Below are positions 1-7,639 of a stretch of DNA of 64,000 nucleotides, in pieces. The notes below the pieces were generated by a model. That model had not been told where the DNA came from. It saw only the letters and a list, made by a program, of their open reading frames with translations, and searched no databases. A program made the translations under genes and the position numbers. Source of the stretch: Streptosporangium oxazolinicum (GTDB lineage Bacteria; Actinomycetota; Actinomycetes; Streptosporangiales; Streptosporangiaceae); the NCBI RefSeq assembly GCF_039537505.1, contig NZ_BAABAQ010000010.1:62001-126000 (forward strand), in the 5' to 3' direction. The stretch's first letter is position 1; every line of letters begins with the position of its first letter.

Positions 1-585
1 CTCCGGGCTCCCCTCGGCCTTCTCCCCGGCCGCCGCGATCAGCTCGGCGCCCTCGGGGGAGTCGGCCAGCATCCAGCGGTAGGGCACCTGGTTGCGCGAC
101 AGGAAGTCCCTGACCTCGTACGACGGGGCCGACCAGCGCGCGCCCACCACCCGCAGCTCGTCGGACTCGCGCCGGTCCGTCCGCTGCCAGGCGTCGAGCT
201 GGGCGTCCAGCACCGGGTAGAACTTCTCCTCCGGCGGGTCCCACGGCTTGAGCAGGTAGTGGTCGAGATCGACCACGTTGATCGCCTGGATCGCGGCCTC
301 GGTGTCGGCGTAGGCGGTCAGCAGCACGCGGCGCGCGTAGGGATACAGGTCCATGGCCTGCTCCAGGAACTCCACCCCGTTCATCTGCGGCATCCGGTAG
401 TCGGCGAGGATCGCCGCCACGTCGTCGCCGCGCAGCCGCAGTTCGCGGACACTGGCGATGCCGTCGGCCGCTGTGTCGGCCCGGACGACGCGGTAGGAGT
501 GGCCGTAGCGGCGCCGCAGGTCGCGGGCGACGGAACGGGACACGCCGGGATCGTCGTCGACCGTCATGATGACCGGTTTATCCAT
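1..585 (-). CDS. Fused response-regulator receiver / thioredoxin-reductase-like protein, N-terminal part
   Basis: The first 195 codons of a longer gene that runs off the left edge. The protein opens with a CheY-like receiver: acidic triad DDD at 10-12, phospho-acceptor D62 in ILADYRMPQMNG, T90 and K113 (LLKPWDPPEE). After about residue 140 it enters a glutaredoxin/thioredoxin-like segment (GARWSAPSYEVRDFLSRN). This order is typical of actinobacterial fused response regulator/thioredoxin-disulfide reductases of about 550 residues, whose remainder is a FAD/NAD(P)-binding reductase; that part cannot be seen here. The ATG at 585 follows a good ribosome site (GGAAGGCAGG). A role linking a phosphorylation signal to redox chemistry is inferred from domains only. 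Confidence 0.8.
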   Translation of the reverse strand, partial: MDKPVIMTVDDDPGVSRSVARDLRRRYGHSYRVVRADTAADGIASVRELRLRGDDVAAILADYRMPQMNGVEFLEQAMDLYPYARRVLLTAYADTEAAIQAINVVDLDHYLLKPWDPPEEKFYPVLDAQLDAWQRTDRRESDELRVVGARWSAPSYEVRDFLSRNQVPYRWMLADSPEGAELIAAAGEKAEGSPE

Positions 586-670
586 GTCCTGCCTTCCCCC
601 GAGATGGAGACAATCGATATCGGGACAATCTCTCCGAAGGATGTCACATCAGCGTTAAAGCAAACATCGA

Positions 671-1573
671 TCAGGCGTGGTCGTGGGGCGCGGGGGAACC
701 GTAGGGACGGTGGCCTGGCGCCCCGGCGGCGCGCAGCAGGGCGGCCGAGCGGTCGCGGTCCGTGAGGAAGCGCCTGAGTTCGGTGTCGGCCGCCCAGATC
801 TCGCGCATGGCCTCGTGCCCGACCCGGTCGGCGACGATCTGCAGGGCGATGTCCTGCCTGACGTACTCGACCGCCATCGCGACGACGGCCGGGTCCTCGG
901 TGTAGACGCCCCACGCGGTGCCACCGGCGAAGCCGCCGACGAGGGCCTCCCGCCGGTCGCCCGTGACGACGAGCAGCCGGTGGTCCGGGCTCTCCTTCGC
1001 ACCCCCCTCGCCCTCGGGGACGGCGCAGGGGAAGCGGTGCTCGTACAGGTGCCCGACCGGCTCCCGCGCCGTCCCGAAGTGCATCACCGAGGTGTCGACC
1101 CCGCGCTCGACCGCCCGCTTGATCAGCGGGGAGAGCAGCCTCATCTCCTCGGGCCAGATCGACACGAACAGGTCGCCCCGTGCCCCGGCCACCACGTCCT
1201 CGGCCCGGTCGAGCAGCGTCCCGGCGTCCTTGAGGTTGTGGATCAGGTAGGCCTTGGGCGGCGCCACGATCGCGGGCAGCGCGACCTCCAGCGACTCGAT
1301 CGAGTCGTCGAACTCCCTGCGCATGCGCTCCAGCAGGGACCGCGGGGGCAGCGGCAGGTAGTCGGTGGCGTCGTCGGAGCCGCGCAGCTCGTAGGCCGCG
1401 CCCTTGGCCACCAGCTTGCCGAGGGTCTCGTAGACCGTGCTGCGTGGCACGCCCGAACGTTTGGCGACCTCGTAGCCGTTGAGAGGCTGTCCGGCACCGA
1501 CCAGGGTGACATACGCCTTGGCCTCGTAACCCGACATGCCCAAGCGTTGTAATTGCTCCACTACGTCCCGCAT
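671..1573 (-). CDS. TrmB-family winged-helix transcriptional regulator
   Basis: A 300-residue DNA-binding regulator. Residues 1-75 form the TrmB winged helix (LGMSGYEAKAYVTLV, then SGVPRSTVYETLGKL as recognition helix). The remainder resembles the TrmB effector domain (SIWPEEMRLL, LVVTGDRREALVGG). TrmB proteins usually sense sugars or other small molecules; the ligand is unknown. The C-terminal tail (residues 285-300) is proline/histidine-rich. It is transcribed toward the receiver/reductase gene with an 85-bp gap, so the two could be functionally linked. A TACCAT hexamer exactly seven bases before the ATG suggests a leaderless mRNA. Confidence 0.82.
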   Translation of the reverse strand: MRDVVEQLQRLGMSGYEAKAYVTLVGAGQPLNGYEVAKRSGVPRSTVYETLGKLVAKGAAYELRGSDDATDYLPLPPRSLLERMRREFDDSIESLEVALPAIVAPPKAYLIHNLKDAGTLLDRAEDVVAGARGDLFVSIWPEEMRLLSPLIKRAVERGVDTSVMHFGTAREPVGHLYEHRFPCAVPEGEGGAKESPDHRLLVVTGDRREALVGGFAGGTAWGVYTEDPAVVAMAVEYVRQDIALQIVADRVGHEAMREIWAADTELRRFLTDRDRSAALLRAAGAPGHRPYGSPAPHDHA

Positions 1574-1904
1574 CGCAGTTATGGTACGGCGCGAGCTACC
1601 CGTTTAGCGCTGTCCTAAAGCACCTGTTTTGTAGGATTTTCGTGACGTGAAGTCGTCCGGACCCGTGGAACTGGGGTAACGGAACGAGAGAGCGCTCCAC
1701 GGGGGAATATTTTACTTTCATTTGGTTTCAGTGGATTCATCGTGCGTGCTCAGGCACCCGGTGGCGGGCAAGCGCCGGAGCCGATTCCTGCCCGAATCCG
1801 GCCCGGACCGGCAGGGGTTTCACCGTGGGACGCGCCACGGGCCGGAGCCCGTCCCGCGCCGGTGGCGCGCGCGGTAATTTCGGTCCTGTCCCGCGTCTCC
1901 CCGG
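1574..1904. other. 331-bp intergenic region with promoter and possible operator
   Basis: No gene is supported here. It holds the TrmB promoter: TACCAT at 1581-1586 read on the minus strand, seven bases from the ATG. It also holds an 8-bp palindrome GAGCGCTC at 1690-1697 that resembles the core of LacI-family operators, though no LacI gene is nearby. The stretch around 1700-1740 is markedly AT-richer than its surroundings. The right side is the 3' flank of the TetR gene. Confidence 0.4.
1581..1586 (-). promoter_or_regulatory. -10 element of the TrmB gene, leaderless type
   Basis: TACCAT (minus strand) fits the actinobacterial TAnnnT -10 consensus and sits exactly seven bases before the ATG at 1573. 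No Shine-Dalgarno sequence precedes that ATG, so transcription probably starts at the first base of the start codon. Confidence 0.45.
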
Positions 1905-2507
1905 TCACCGCGGCGCCTGGGTCACCCTCAGGGCTCCGAGGACGAACTCCACGACCGTGTCGGCGTACTCGTGGGTGAGCGGGGCGGTACGCAGGATCCA
2001 GCGGTGGTAGACGGGTCCGTACAGCAGCTCGACGGCCACGCCCAGATCCGCGTCCTCGGCGACCTGCCCCGCCCGCTGGGCGCCGCGCAGCCGTTCCCTG
2101 GTCGCCTCCAGGTGCGGCTCCATGATCCGCGCGGTGATCTCGGTGTTGATCGCGGGGTCGTTCAGCGACTCGACGATCAGCGCCCGGCTCATCGTGTCGA
2201 GCCCGGGATCGTTGTACTCGTCGACGATGGCCCGCAGCACGAGGCGCAGGTCGGCCCGGAGGTCGCCGGTGTCGGGCAGCGCGAGGTTCCCCTCCTCGTC
2301 CGAGGTCCGGGAGAGGAAGGCGTCGACGAACACGGCGCCCTTGGACGGCCACCAGCGGTAGATCGTCTGCTTGCCCACCCCCGCGCGGGCGGCGATCGCC
2401 TCTATCGTCAGCCTGGCGTATCCGGACTCGGCCACCAGGTCGAAGGCGGCGCCCAGAATGGCCTGACGCGACCGCTCACTGCGACGGGCCGGGTTCGGTG
2501 TTTTCAC
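1905..2507 (-). CDS. TetR/AcrR-family transcriptional regulator
   Basis: 200 residues. The N-terminal TetR helix-turn-helix lies at about 14-60 (RQAILGAAFDLVAESGYARL, then GVGKQTIYRWWPSKGAVFVDA). The rest is an alpha-helical ligand and dimerisation domain of the TetR_C_16-like class, typical of repressors of small-molecule or efflux genes. The target cannot be named: the flanking genes are TrmB and glnII, and no efflux gene is adjacent. The GTG start at 2507 is preceded, seven bases upstream, by a TACATT -10 and has no clear ribosome site, so the mRNA is probably leaderless. Confidence 0.85.
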   Translation of the reverse strand: MKTPNPARRSERSRQAILGAAFDLVAESGYARLTIEAIAARAGVGKQTIYRWWPSKGAVFVDAFLSRTSDEEGNLALPDTGDLRADLRLVLRAIVDEYNDPGLDTMSRALIVESLNDPAINTEITARIMEPHLEATRERLRGAQRAGQVAEDADLGVAVELLYGPVYHRWILRTAPLTHEYADTVVEFVLGALRVTQAPR

Positions 2508-2514
2508 GCGCCCG

Positions 2515-2520
2515 AATGTA
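2515..2520 (-). promoter_or_regulatory. -10 element of the TetR gene, leaderless type
   Basis: TACATT on the minus strand matches TAnnnT and is separated from the GTG start at 2507 by exactly seven bases (2508-2514). The same geometry occurs before the TrmB, ArsR, PadR and DUF2252 genes in this window. Confidence 0.45.
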
Positions 2521-2621
2521 CCATTTTGCGAGTCGAAACGTCTCGTCTCGCCTACTTCGTCGTGCTCCGCGGCCCCACGGAACTCACGAAGGGGGCGCGG
2601 GTGGACGGAGGGGTGGAACGC

Positions 2622-2663
2622 CGAAGGCCGCGGACGCCCCCGGCAGGGCGTTCGCGGCCTTCG
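2622..2663 (-). terminator. Strong hairpin terminator of glnII
   Basis: An 18-bp stem (CGAAGGCCGCG continuing into GACGCCC, paired with GGGCGTT then CGCGGCCTTCG; one G-T pair) closes a 6-base loop. It starts 15 bases after the glnII stop codon. There is no long T run, as is usual for high-GC actinobacterial terminators. Confidence 0.75.
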
Positions 2664-2678
2664 AGTCTGCGGGTCGGA

Positions 2679-3692
2679 TCAGACCTGGCCGGCCTTCTCC
2701 AGGGCGGAGCAGCAGGTGCTCACGATGAGGCGGGTGACGAGGTAGGGGTCGACGTTGGCGTTCGGACGCCGGTCCTCGATGTAGCCCTTCTTCTCCACCT
2801 CGACCTGCCACGGGATGCGGACCGAGGCGCCGCGGTCGGAGACGCCGTAGCTGAACTCGTTCCAGGGGGCGGTCTCGTGCAGGCCGGTGAGACGCTCCTC
2901 GATGCCGGCGCCGTAGTGCTTGACGTGCTCCAGGGCGTTCGCGGCGAGGGCCTCGCAGGCGGTGATGATCGGGTCGTAGCCCTCGCGCATCGCCTTGGTG
3001 GAGAAGTTGGTGTGCGCGCCCGCGCCGTTCCAGTCGCCCTTCACCGGCTTGGCGTCCAGGGTGGCGCCGACGTTGAAGTCCTCCGCGGTGCGGTAGAGCA
3101 GCCAGCGGGCGATCCACATGTGGTCGGAGGCCTCGACGGGACCGGCCGGGCCGATCTGGAACTCCCACTGACCCGGCATGACCTCGGCGTTGATGCCGGA
3201 GACGGCCAGGCCCGCCGCGATGCAGTGGTCGAGGTGCTTCTCGACGATCTCGCGGCCGAAGACCTCGTCGGCGCCGACACCGCAGTAGTAGCCGCCCTGC
3301 GGGGCGGGGAAGCCGCCGATCGGGAAGCCGAGCGGGCGGCCCTCCTTGAAGAAGGTGTACTCCTGCTCGATGCCGAACCACGACTCCTGGCCAGCGTACT
3401 TCTCGGCGACCTCGACGAGGGCGGCGCGGGTGTTGCTGGAGTGCGGGGTCATGTCGATGTTGAGCACCTCGCACAGCACCAGCACGCTGTCGCCGCCGCG
3501 GATCGGGTCCGGGCAGCTGAAGACCGGCTTGAGCACGCGGTCCGAGGAGGAGCCGTCGGCCTGGTTGGTGCTGGACCCGTCGAAGCCCCAGATCGGGAGC
3601 TCCGCACCGTCCGCCAGGACCCTGGTCTTGGAGCGAAGCTTGGCGGTCGGCTCGGTGCCGTCGATCCAGATGTATTCGGCCTTGAAGCTCAT
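2679..3692 (-). CDS. glnII: Glutamine synthetase, type II (eukaryotic-like)
   Basis: 337 residues, the length of bacterial GSII (about 340) and far shorter than GSI (about 470). It makes glutamine from glutamate, ammonia and ATP in the cytoplasm. Landmarks include WGFDGSSTNQA near residue 33, the metal/ATP-site motif GIEQEYTFF, and NGAGAHTNFSTKAMR, the GS ATP-binding signature. Actinomycetes often carry GSII beside GSI; GSII is not controlled by adenylylation and is usually transcribed under nitrogen limitation by GlnR. A matching operator lies 57 bp upstream, and a strong terminator follows the stop codon, so the gene is probably monocistronic. Confidence 0.95.
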   Translation of the reverse strand: MSFKAEYIWIDGTEPTAKLRSKTRVLADGAELPIWGFDGSSTNQADGSSSDRVLKPVFSCPDPIRGGDSVLVLCEVLNIDMTPHSSNTRAALVEVAEKYAGQESWFGIEQEYTFFKEGRPLGFPIGGFPAPQGGYYCGVGADEVFGREIVEKHLDHCIAAGLAVSGINAEVMPGQWEFQIGPAGPVEASDHMWIARWLLYRTAEDFNVGATLDAKPVKGDWNGAGAHTNFSTKAMREGYDPIITACEALAANALEHVKHYGAGIEERLTGLHETAPWNEFSYGVSDRGASVRIPWQVEVEKKGYIEDRRPNANVDPYLVTRLIVSTCCSALEKAGQV

Positions 3693-3748
3693 CGGCGGAG
3701 TCCTTGAGGATGGAGGGATCTGCTGCCCTCAAAGATTCGCAAGTCGCG

Positions 3749-3786
3749 ATTTCGCAACTGTTGCCCGTGTGTGAACAGGGTGTTAC
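3749..3786 (-). promoter_or_regulatory. Tandem GlnR-type operator upstream of glnII
   Basis: Read toward glnII, four 5-mers are spaced by exactly six bases: GTAAC, TTCAC, GCAAC and GAAAT, giving an 11-bp periodicity. The known actinobacterial GlnR box is gTnAc-N6-GaAAc. Sites 1, 3 and 4 match at 5/5, 4/5 and 4/5; site 2 is weak. The array ends 57 bp before the ATG. Activation of glnII by GlnR at low nitrogen is inferred. Confidence 0.65.
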
Positions 3787-3988
3787 CCAGACCTATATGA
3801 GCAGGCAGGGGCTGTATTGAGGCCCGCACGCGCGAGGTTTCAGGGCTGTGAGCTGCCCTTTCGCGGGACGATTGGAACGATAGAGACATCCGTCACAGGT
3901 TGAACGGGATTATTACTTAAGGGGGTTTTCATCACTTTTGTCCCATACGAGGCCGGGCGCCGTCCCATGTGCAGGCCCCTCCGGGAGG

Positions 3989-4621
3989 TCAGGCGCCGAA
4001 GACGCGGGCCGAGACCGACTCGTGGGCGAGCCGCCGCATGACGTCGAGAACCCTGCCGTGCACGACGGTGCCGAGGACCATCGCCTCGACCGCGGCCTCG
4101 CGGGGGCCGTCGAGCGGGATGTTGCCGATCTCGTGCTCGGTCACGAGCCGCAGGGCGGCGTCGGCGTAGGGCCGCAGGGCCTCGCCGTCGGCGGGCATGC
4201 CGAGCCGGGCGAGGGTGAGGATGGCCTGGGCCAGCTCGTCGCGGGCCGGGGCGCCGGGGTCGATCCGCCAGCCGAGATCGGTGATCATGGTGTCGGCCTC
4301 GGTGCGGGCGCGCGCCCACTCCTCGCCGGACGCCTGCGGTTCGACCGCGGGCGCGAGGGCGTACTGCGCGGTGCCGAGGACGCGGTGCAGGTCCAGGTCC
4401 TCGTTGTCGACGGCGGCCATCACCTTGCCGATGGCGGCGATGGACAGCCGCCCGACCTCCAGCAGCGCCCGGATCAGCCGCAGCCTGCGCACGTGCTCCT
4501 CGCCGTACCGCGCCCTGGTGGCCGAGGTCTGCTCCCCGGCGGGGAGCAGACCCTCGCGCAGGTAGTACTTGATCGTCGGGATGGGTACGCCCGACGCGGC
4601 GCTGAGCTCGGATATCCGCAT
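3989..4621 (-). CDS. MerR-family transcriptional regulator
   Basis: About 210 residues. The N terminus is a MerR winged helix (ISELSAASGVPIPTIKYYLREGLLPAGE), followed by a long helical region and a C-terminal domain of unknown ligand. No cysteine cluster typical of metal-sensing MerR proteins is present, so a drug or metabolite sensor is more likely. Two ATGs lie in tandem (4624 and 4621). A TACTAT -10 ends at 4628, placing the second ATG six bases downstream, so the second was chosen as a leaderless start. The gene lies 41 bp after the HAD phosphatase gene on the same strand and may also be reached by read-through. Confidence 0.82.
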   Translation of the reverse strand: MRISELSAASGVPIPTIKYYLREGLLPAGEQTSATRARYGEEHVRRLRLIRALLEVGRLSIAAIGKVMAAVDNEDLDLHRVLGTAQYALAPAVEPQASGEEWARARTEADTMITDLGWRIDPGAPARDELAQAILTLARLGMPADGEALRPYADAALRLVTEHEIGNIPLDGPREAAVEAMVLGTVVHGRVLDVMRRLAHESVSARVFGA

Positions 4622-4627
4622 CATTGG

Positions 4628-4633
4628 ATAGTA
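4628..4633 (-). promoter_or_regulatory. -10 element of the MerR gene
   Basis: TACTAT on the minus strand, a close match to the sigma-70-type -10, lies inside the short gap between the HAD and MerR genes. It is three bases from the first ATG and six from the second. No ribosome site is visible. Confidence 0.4.
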
Positions 4634-4662
4634 CAGGTAGCCAACGCGCGAGCCGGGACACG

Positions 4663-5256
4663 CTAGCGCAGTACGGGGCGGACGTCGATGACGGTCATCC
4701 CCGCGGCGAGGGCGGAGGCCACTCCCTCGTCGGTGTCCTCGTAGGCGACGCAGGCGTACGGGGCGACGCCGAGGAGGCGTGCGGCGAGGAGGTAGACGTC
4801 GGGGGCGGGCTTGCCGTAGCGGACGTCGTCCCTGGTGACCACGGTGTCGAAGAGGGGGCGCAGGCCGGTGACGCGCAGGGTCTCCTCCACGGCCTGGCGG
4901 GCGCCTCCCGAGGCCACGGCCATCGGCACCCGTCCCCGGTGCGCCTCGGCGACCGCGCTGACCGGCCGGTGCGGGGTGACCGTGTGGATCAGCCACTGGT
5001 AGGCGTCGAGCGCCGCCGCGCGCACCGCCTGGTAGTCGAGCTCGGCTCCGGTCTCGGTCTCCAGCTCGGCCAGCAGGCGATCGGCCGACAGGCCCGTACG
5101 GGCGCGGTACCACGCGGGGTCGAGGTCCACCTGCCACCCGGCGAGCGCGGTCCGCCAGGCGCTCTCGTTGGCGGAGGCGGTGTCGACGAGGGTCCCGTCG
5201 CAGTCGAAGACCAGGGCGGCGTACGGCGTGGAGGGCTGGAGTCGCTGGTGAAGCAT
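4663..5256 (-). CDS. HAD-superfamily hydrolase (beta-phosphoglucomutase-like phosphatase)
   Basis: 197 residues, subfamily IA HAD. Motif I is FDCDGTLVDT with nucleophile D18 and acid/base D20. The helical cap follows. Motif II is VASGG near 115, motif III is GKPAPD near 149, and motif IV is YEDTDEG near 170. The protein probably removes phosphate from, or isomerises, a sugar phosphate or other small phosphometabolite in the cytoplasm; substrate specificity cannot be read from the sequence. It is the first gene of a possible two-gene unit with the MerR regulator. Confidence 0.85.
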   Translation of the reverse strand: MLHQRLQPSTPYAALVFDCDGTLVDTASANESAWRTALAGWQVDLDPAWYRARTGLSADRLLAELETETGAELDYQAVRAAALDAYQWLIHTVTPHRPVSAVAEAHRGRVPMAVASGGARQAVEETLRVTGLRPLFDTVVTRDDVRYGKPAPDVYLLAARLLGVAPYACVAYEDTDEGVASALAAGMTVIDVRPVLR

Positions 5257-5383
5257 GGTCGCCTAACACGTGACGGTGGATCTCCGTCCACTTTACGCGT
5301 ACGGAACCGGCGGTACGCCCGCCCGGGGGGTGGTCGCGTCACCGTGACGGTGAGGCCGCGACGGCGGGCGGTGCGGGGAGAAC

Positions 5384-5752
5384 CTAGCTGATCTCGCCCC
5401 AGCCGTCGTGCCGTGCCCTGGCCAGCTCGGCCTCCATCTCCTCCAGCTCCTGCATGAACCCCTGGAACCCCCTCGGGCCCAGGCGGCGCCAGACGAGCAG
5501 CTGCAGGGAACGCGTCTCCTCGTCGATGAGCGGCTCCTGGCGGAGCGGTGCCAGCAGCTCCTGGGCCTGCCGGTCCGCCGCCTGGAGCTCCTCGACGGTG
5601 AAGCGGATGCCGTGCTCGCGCTCCAGCAGCCGGATGTGGGGGTCGTTGCGCAATCTCTGGTCCCAGGCGCGCCGGGCGCGCCGGGCGGCCAGCTCGTCGT
5701 GGACGTGCGCACTGGAAACCTGGTGCGGCGTGTCGGCCGGACGTCGAGTCAT
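5384..5752 (-). CDS. Hypothetical protein, charged and helical
   Basis: 122 residues, not recognised. It is rich in Arg, Glu and Leu, with predicted long helices (HDELAARRARRAWDQRLR, then ELEEMEAELARARH at the C terminus that could form a coiled coil). There is no signal peptide, membrane segment or cysteine. Codon use is typical of the region, supporting a real gene. It stands alone, with 127 bp to the HAD gene on its left and the divergent RpiR regulator on its right. Confidence 0.6.
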   Translation of the reverse strand: MTRRPADTPHQVSSAHVHDELAARRARRAWDQRLRNDPHIRLLEREHGIRFTVEELQAADRQAQELLAPLRQEPLIDEETRSLQLLVWRRLGPRGFQGFMQELEEMEAELARARHDGWGEIS

Positions 5753-5907
5753 CGTGGGGTTCGCCTCCGTCAGGCGGCTCCTTTTCTGGAACCTCTGCTA
5801 TGAACGACGCTCGAGAAGCGCCGGAGGTTGTCGGAATTTTCCGCTGAACCTCCGGATCCGCGGGCGTTGTGTCCCCAGTTGTGTCCCCAAATGTGCCGCT
5901 GACGGCC

Positions 5908-5939
5908 TTGACGCGAGCTTGACTTGAGAATAATTTTCA
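5908..5939 (+). promoter_or_regulatory. Promoter and operator of the RpiR-SIS-ngc operon
   Basis: TTGACG (5908-5913), a 17-bp spacer and TAATTT (5931-5936) form a good promoter. The imperfect palindrome TGAGAATAATTTTCA (5925-5939; six of seven arm positions pair) covers the -10. RpiR-family regulators often bind A/T-rich TGAAA-N-TTTCA-like repeats, so this is a plausible autoregulatory operator. It ends 30 bp before the chosen start codon. Confidence 0.55.
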
Positions 5940-5969
5940 CCCAGATGGCTTCCAATGAAAGGAATACTT

Positions 5970-6839
5970 GTGGCCGCAGGTGCGCTCGGACGCATCCAGA
6001 CCGAGACGCCCGCGCTGCCCGAGGCGCTGCGCCGGGTGGGGGAGGCGATCCTGGCCGACCCCGCCGAGGCGGCGCGATCCACGATCATCGCGCTGGCCGA
6101 GCGGAGCGGCAGCTCGCCCGCCACGGTGACCCGCTTCTGCCGGGTGTTCGGCTTCACCGGGTACGCCGGGCTGCGGGTCGCGCTGGCCACGGAGAACGGG
6201 CGTGCCGCGCAGGCCAACTGGGACGCGGGGGTGGGCCACGAGATCGGCCCCACCGATCCGCTCGACGCGGCGATCGGCGTGATGGCCGCCGCCGACTCCC
6301 GGCTCATCCAGGAGACCGCGGCCCAGCTGGACGCGGGCACCGTCGCCACGGTCGCCGAGGCCATCGTCGCGGCCCGCCGCGTCCTCATCTTCGGTGTCTC
6401 CACCAGCGGGGCGGTGGCCGTGATGATGGGCGGGCGGCTGCGCCGCATCCGGATCCCCTGCTGGAGCCACGCCGACGCGCACGAGGCGCTCGCCGACGCC
6501 GCGCTGCTCGGCGAGGGCGACGTCGCGATCGGCATCTCCCACCAGGGCCGTACCCGCGAGGTGCTGGAGTCCCTCGGCGAGGCCGGGGACCGGGGCGCGC
6601 TCACCGTCGCGGTCACCTCCTTCGCCCGCTCCCCGCTGGCCGAGCTGGCCGACCGGGTGCTGACCACCGCCAGCCGCGAGACCACCTTCAGGCTGGGCGG
6701 CCTGGCCGCCGTCCACTCCCAGCTCTTCGTCCTCGACACCGTCTACGTCGCGGTCGCGCAACGCACCTACGAGCAGACGAACGAGGCGTTCGAGCTGACG
6801 ATCAGGGCTCTGGAGAGCCATCGCGTGGAGAGGAGCTGA
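5970..6839 (+). CDS. MurR/RpiR-family transcriptional regulator with SIS domain
   Basis: 289 residues from GTG 5970. An in-frame ATG exists at 5955, but AAAGGA at 5958-5963 makes an ideal ribosome site only for the GTG. An RpiR-type HTH occupies about residues 10-80 (LAERSGSSPATVTRFCRVFGFTGYAGLRVAL). A SIS sugar-phosphate-binding domain covers about 115-250 (FGVSTSGAVAVMM, then ISHQGRTREVLESL). Such proteins sense phosphosugars, for example GlcNAc-6-P or MurNAc-6-P. It is the first gene of the SIS/ngcEFG set, two bases before the next start, and probably represses or activates the whole set through the operator at 5925-5939. Confidence 0.85.
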   Translation: MAAGALGRIQTETPALPEALRRVGEAILADPAEAARSTIIALAERSGSSPATVTRFCRVFGFTGYAGLRVALATENGRAAQANWDAGVGHEIGPTDPLDAAIGVMAAADSRLIQETAAQLDAGTVATVAEAIVAARRVLIFGVSTSGAVAVMMGGRLRRIRIPCWSHADAHEALADAALLGEGDVAIGISHQGRTREVLESLGEAGDRGALTVAVTSFARSPLAELADRVLTTASRETTFRLGGLAAVHSQLFVLDTVYVAVAQRTYEQTNEAFELTIRALESHRVERS

Positions 6840-6841
6840 CC

Positions 6842-7600
6842 GTGGAGATCGGTGCTTCCGAGTACGTTCACGAGGTCAAGGCCCTGGTGGACGAGGTCTC
6901 CAGGACCCAGAGGGACGCGGTGGGGGCAGCGGCGGCGCTGATCGTCGCGTCCCTGCGCGGCGGCGGCGTGATCCAGGCGTTCGGCTCCGGGCACTCCGAG
7001 GCGATCGCGATGGAGATCGCCGGGCGCGCGGGCGGCCTGGTGCCCAGCAACCGCCTCGCCCTGCGCGACGTCGTCCTGTACGGGGACGCTCCGGTCGGCA
7101 CCCTCCTCGGCGCCCCCGGTGAGCTGGAGCGCGACCCCTCGGTCGCCCGGCGGATCTACGACCTGGCTCCCGTCCGGCCCGGGGACGTGTTCGTGCTGAT
7201 CTCCAGTTCCGGGGTGAACGGGTCGGTGGTCGAGCTGGCCTCGATCGTCAAGGAGCACGGGCACGACCTGATCGCCCTGACGTCGGTGCAGCACAGCACC
7301 GCGATGACCCCCCGCCACCCCTCGGGCCGCAAGCTGCTCGACCTCGCCGACGTGGTGCTCGACAACCGCGCCCCGTACGGCGACGCGGTCCTCCCGCTCC
7401 AGGACGGCGGCACGTTCGGGGCGGTCTCCACGATCACGTCGGCGCTGCTGGCCCAGATGGTCGTGGCCGAGGTGGTACGCGTCCTGACCGAGGCGGGCCT
7501 GACCCCGCCGATCTACCGTTCCGCCAACGTGACCGGCGGCGACGAGCACAACCGCGCGCTTGAGGACCGCTACGCCGGAAGGATCCGGCGAGGTGCCTGA
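6842..7600 (+). CDS. SIS-domain protein, UPF0309 family
   Basis: 252 residues from GTG 6842, immediately after the RpiR stop. A single SIS domain with the glycine-rich phosphosugar loop FGSGHSEAIAMEIAGRAGG at about 45-63 and SSSGVNGSVVELA near 120. UPF0309 proteins are soluble SIS proteins of unproven activity that resemble sugar-phosphate isomerases and etherases. Translational coupling to the regulator and position before ngcE suggest action on the imported amino sugar after phosphorylation, as an isomerase, deaminase-like or etherase-like enzyme; that is inference from context. Confidence 0.82.
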   Translation: MEIGASEYVHEVKALVDEVSRTQRDAVGAAAALIVASLRGGGVIQAFGSGHSEAIAMEIAGRAGGLVPSNRLALRDVVLYGDAPVGTLLGAPGELERDPSVARRIYDLAPVRPGDVFVLISSSGVNGSVVELASIVKEHGHDLIALTSVQHSTAMTPRHPSGRKLLDLADVVLDNRAPYGDAVLPLQDGGTFGAVSTITSALLAQMVVAEVVRVLTEAGLTPPIYRSANVTGGDEHNRALEDRYAGRIRRGA

Positions 7601-7639
7601 CCACCGCCCTCCACTCCCAGGCCACTTCCAGGAGGAAGC

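Noticed and set aside
7601..7639. DasR (dre) operator before ngcE or the hydrolases
   Set aside because: No TGGTCTAGACCA-like sequence was found at 7601-7639, before the chitosanase or before the GH3 gene.
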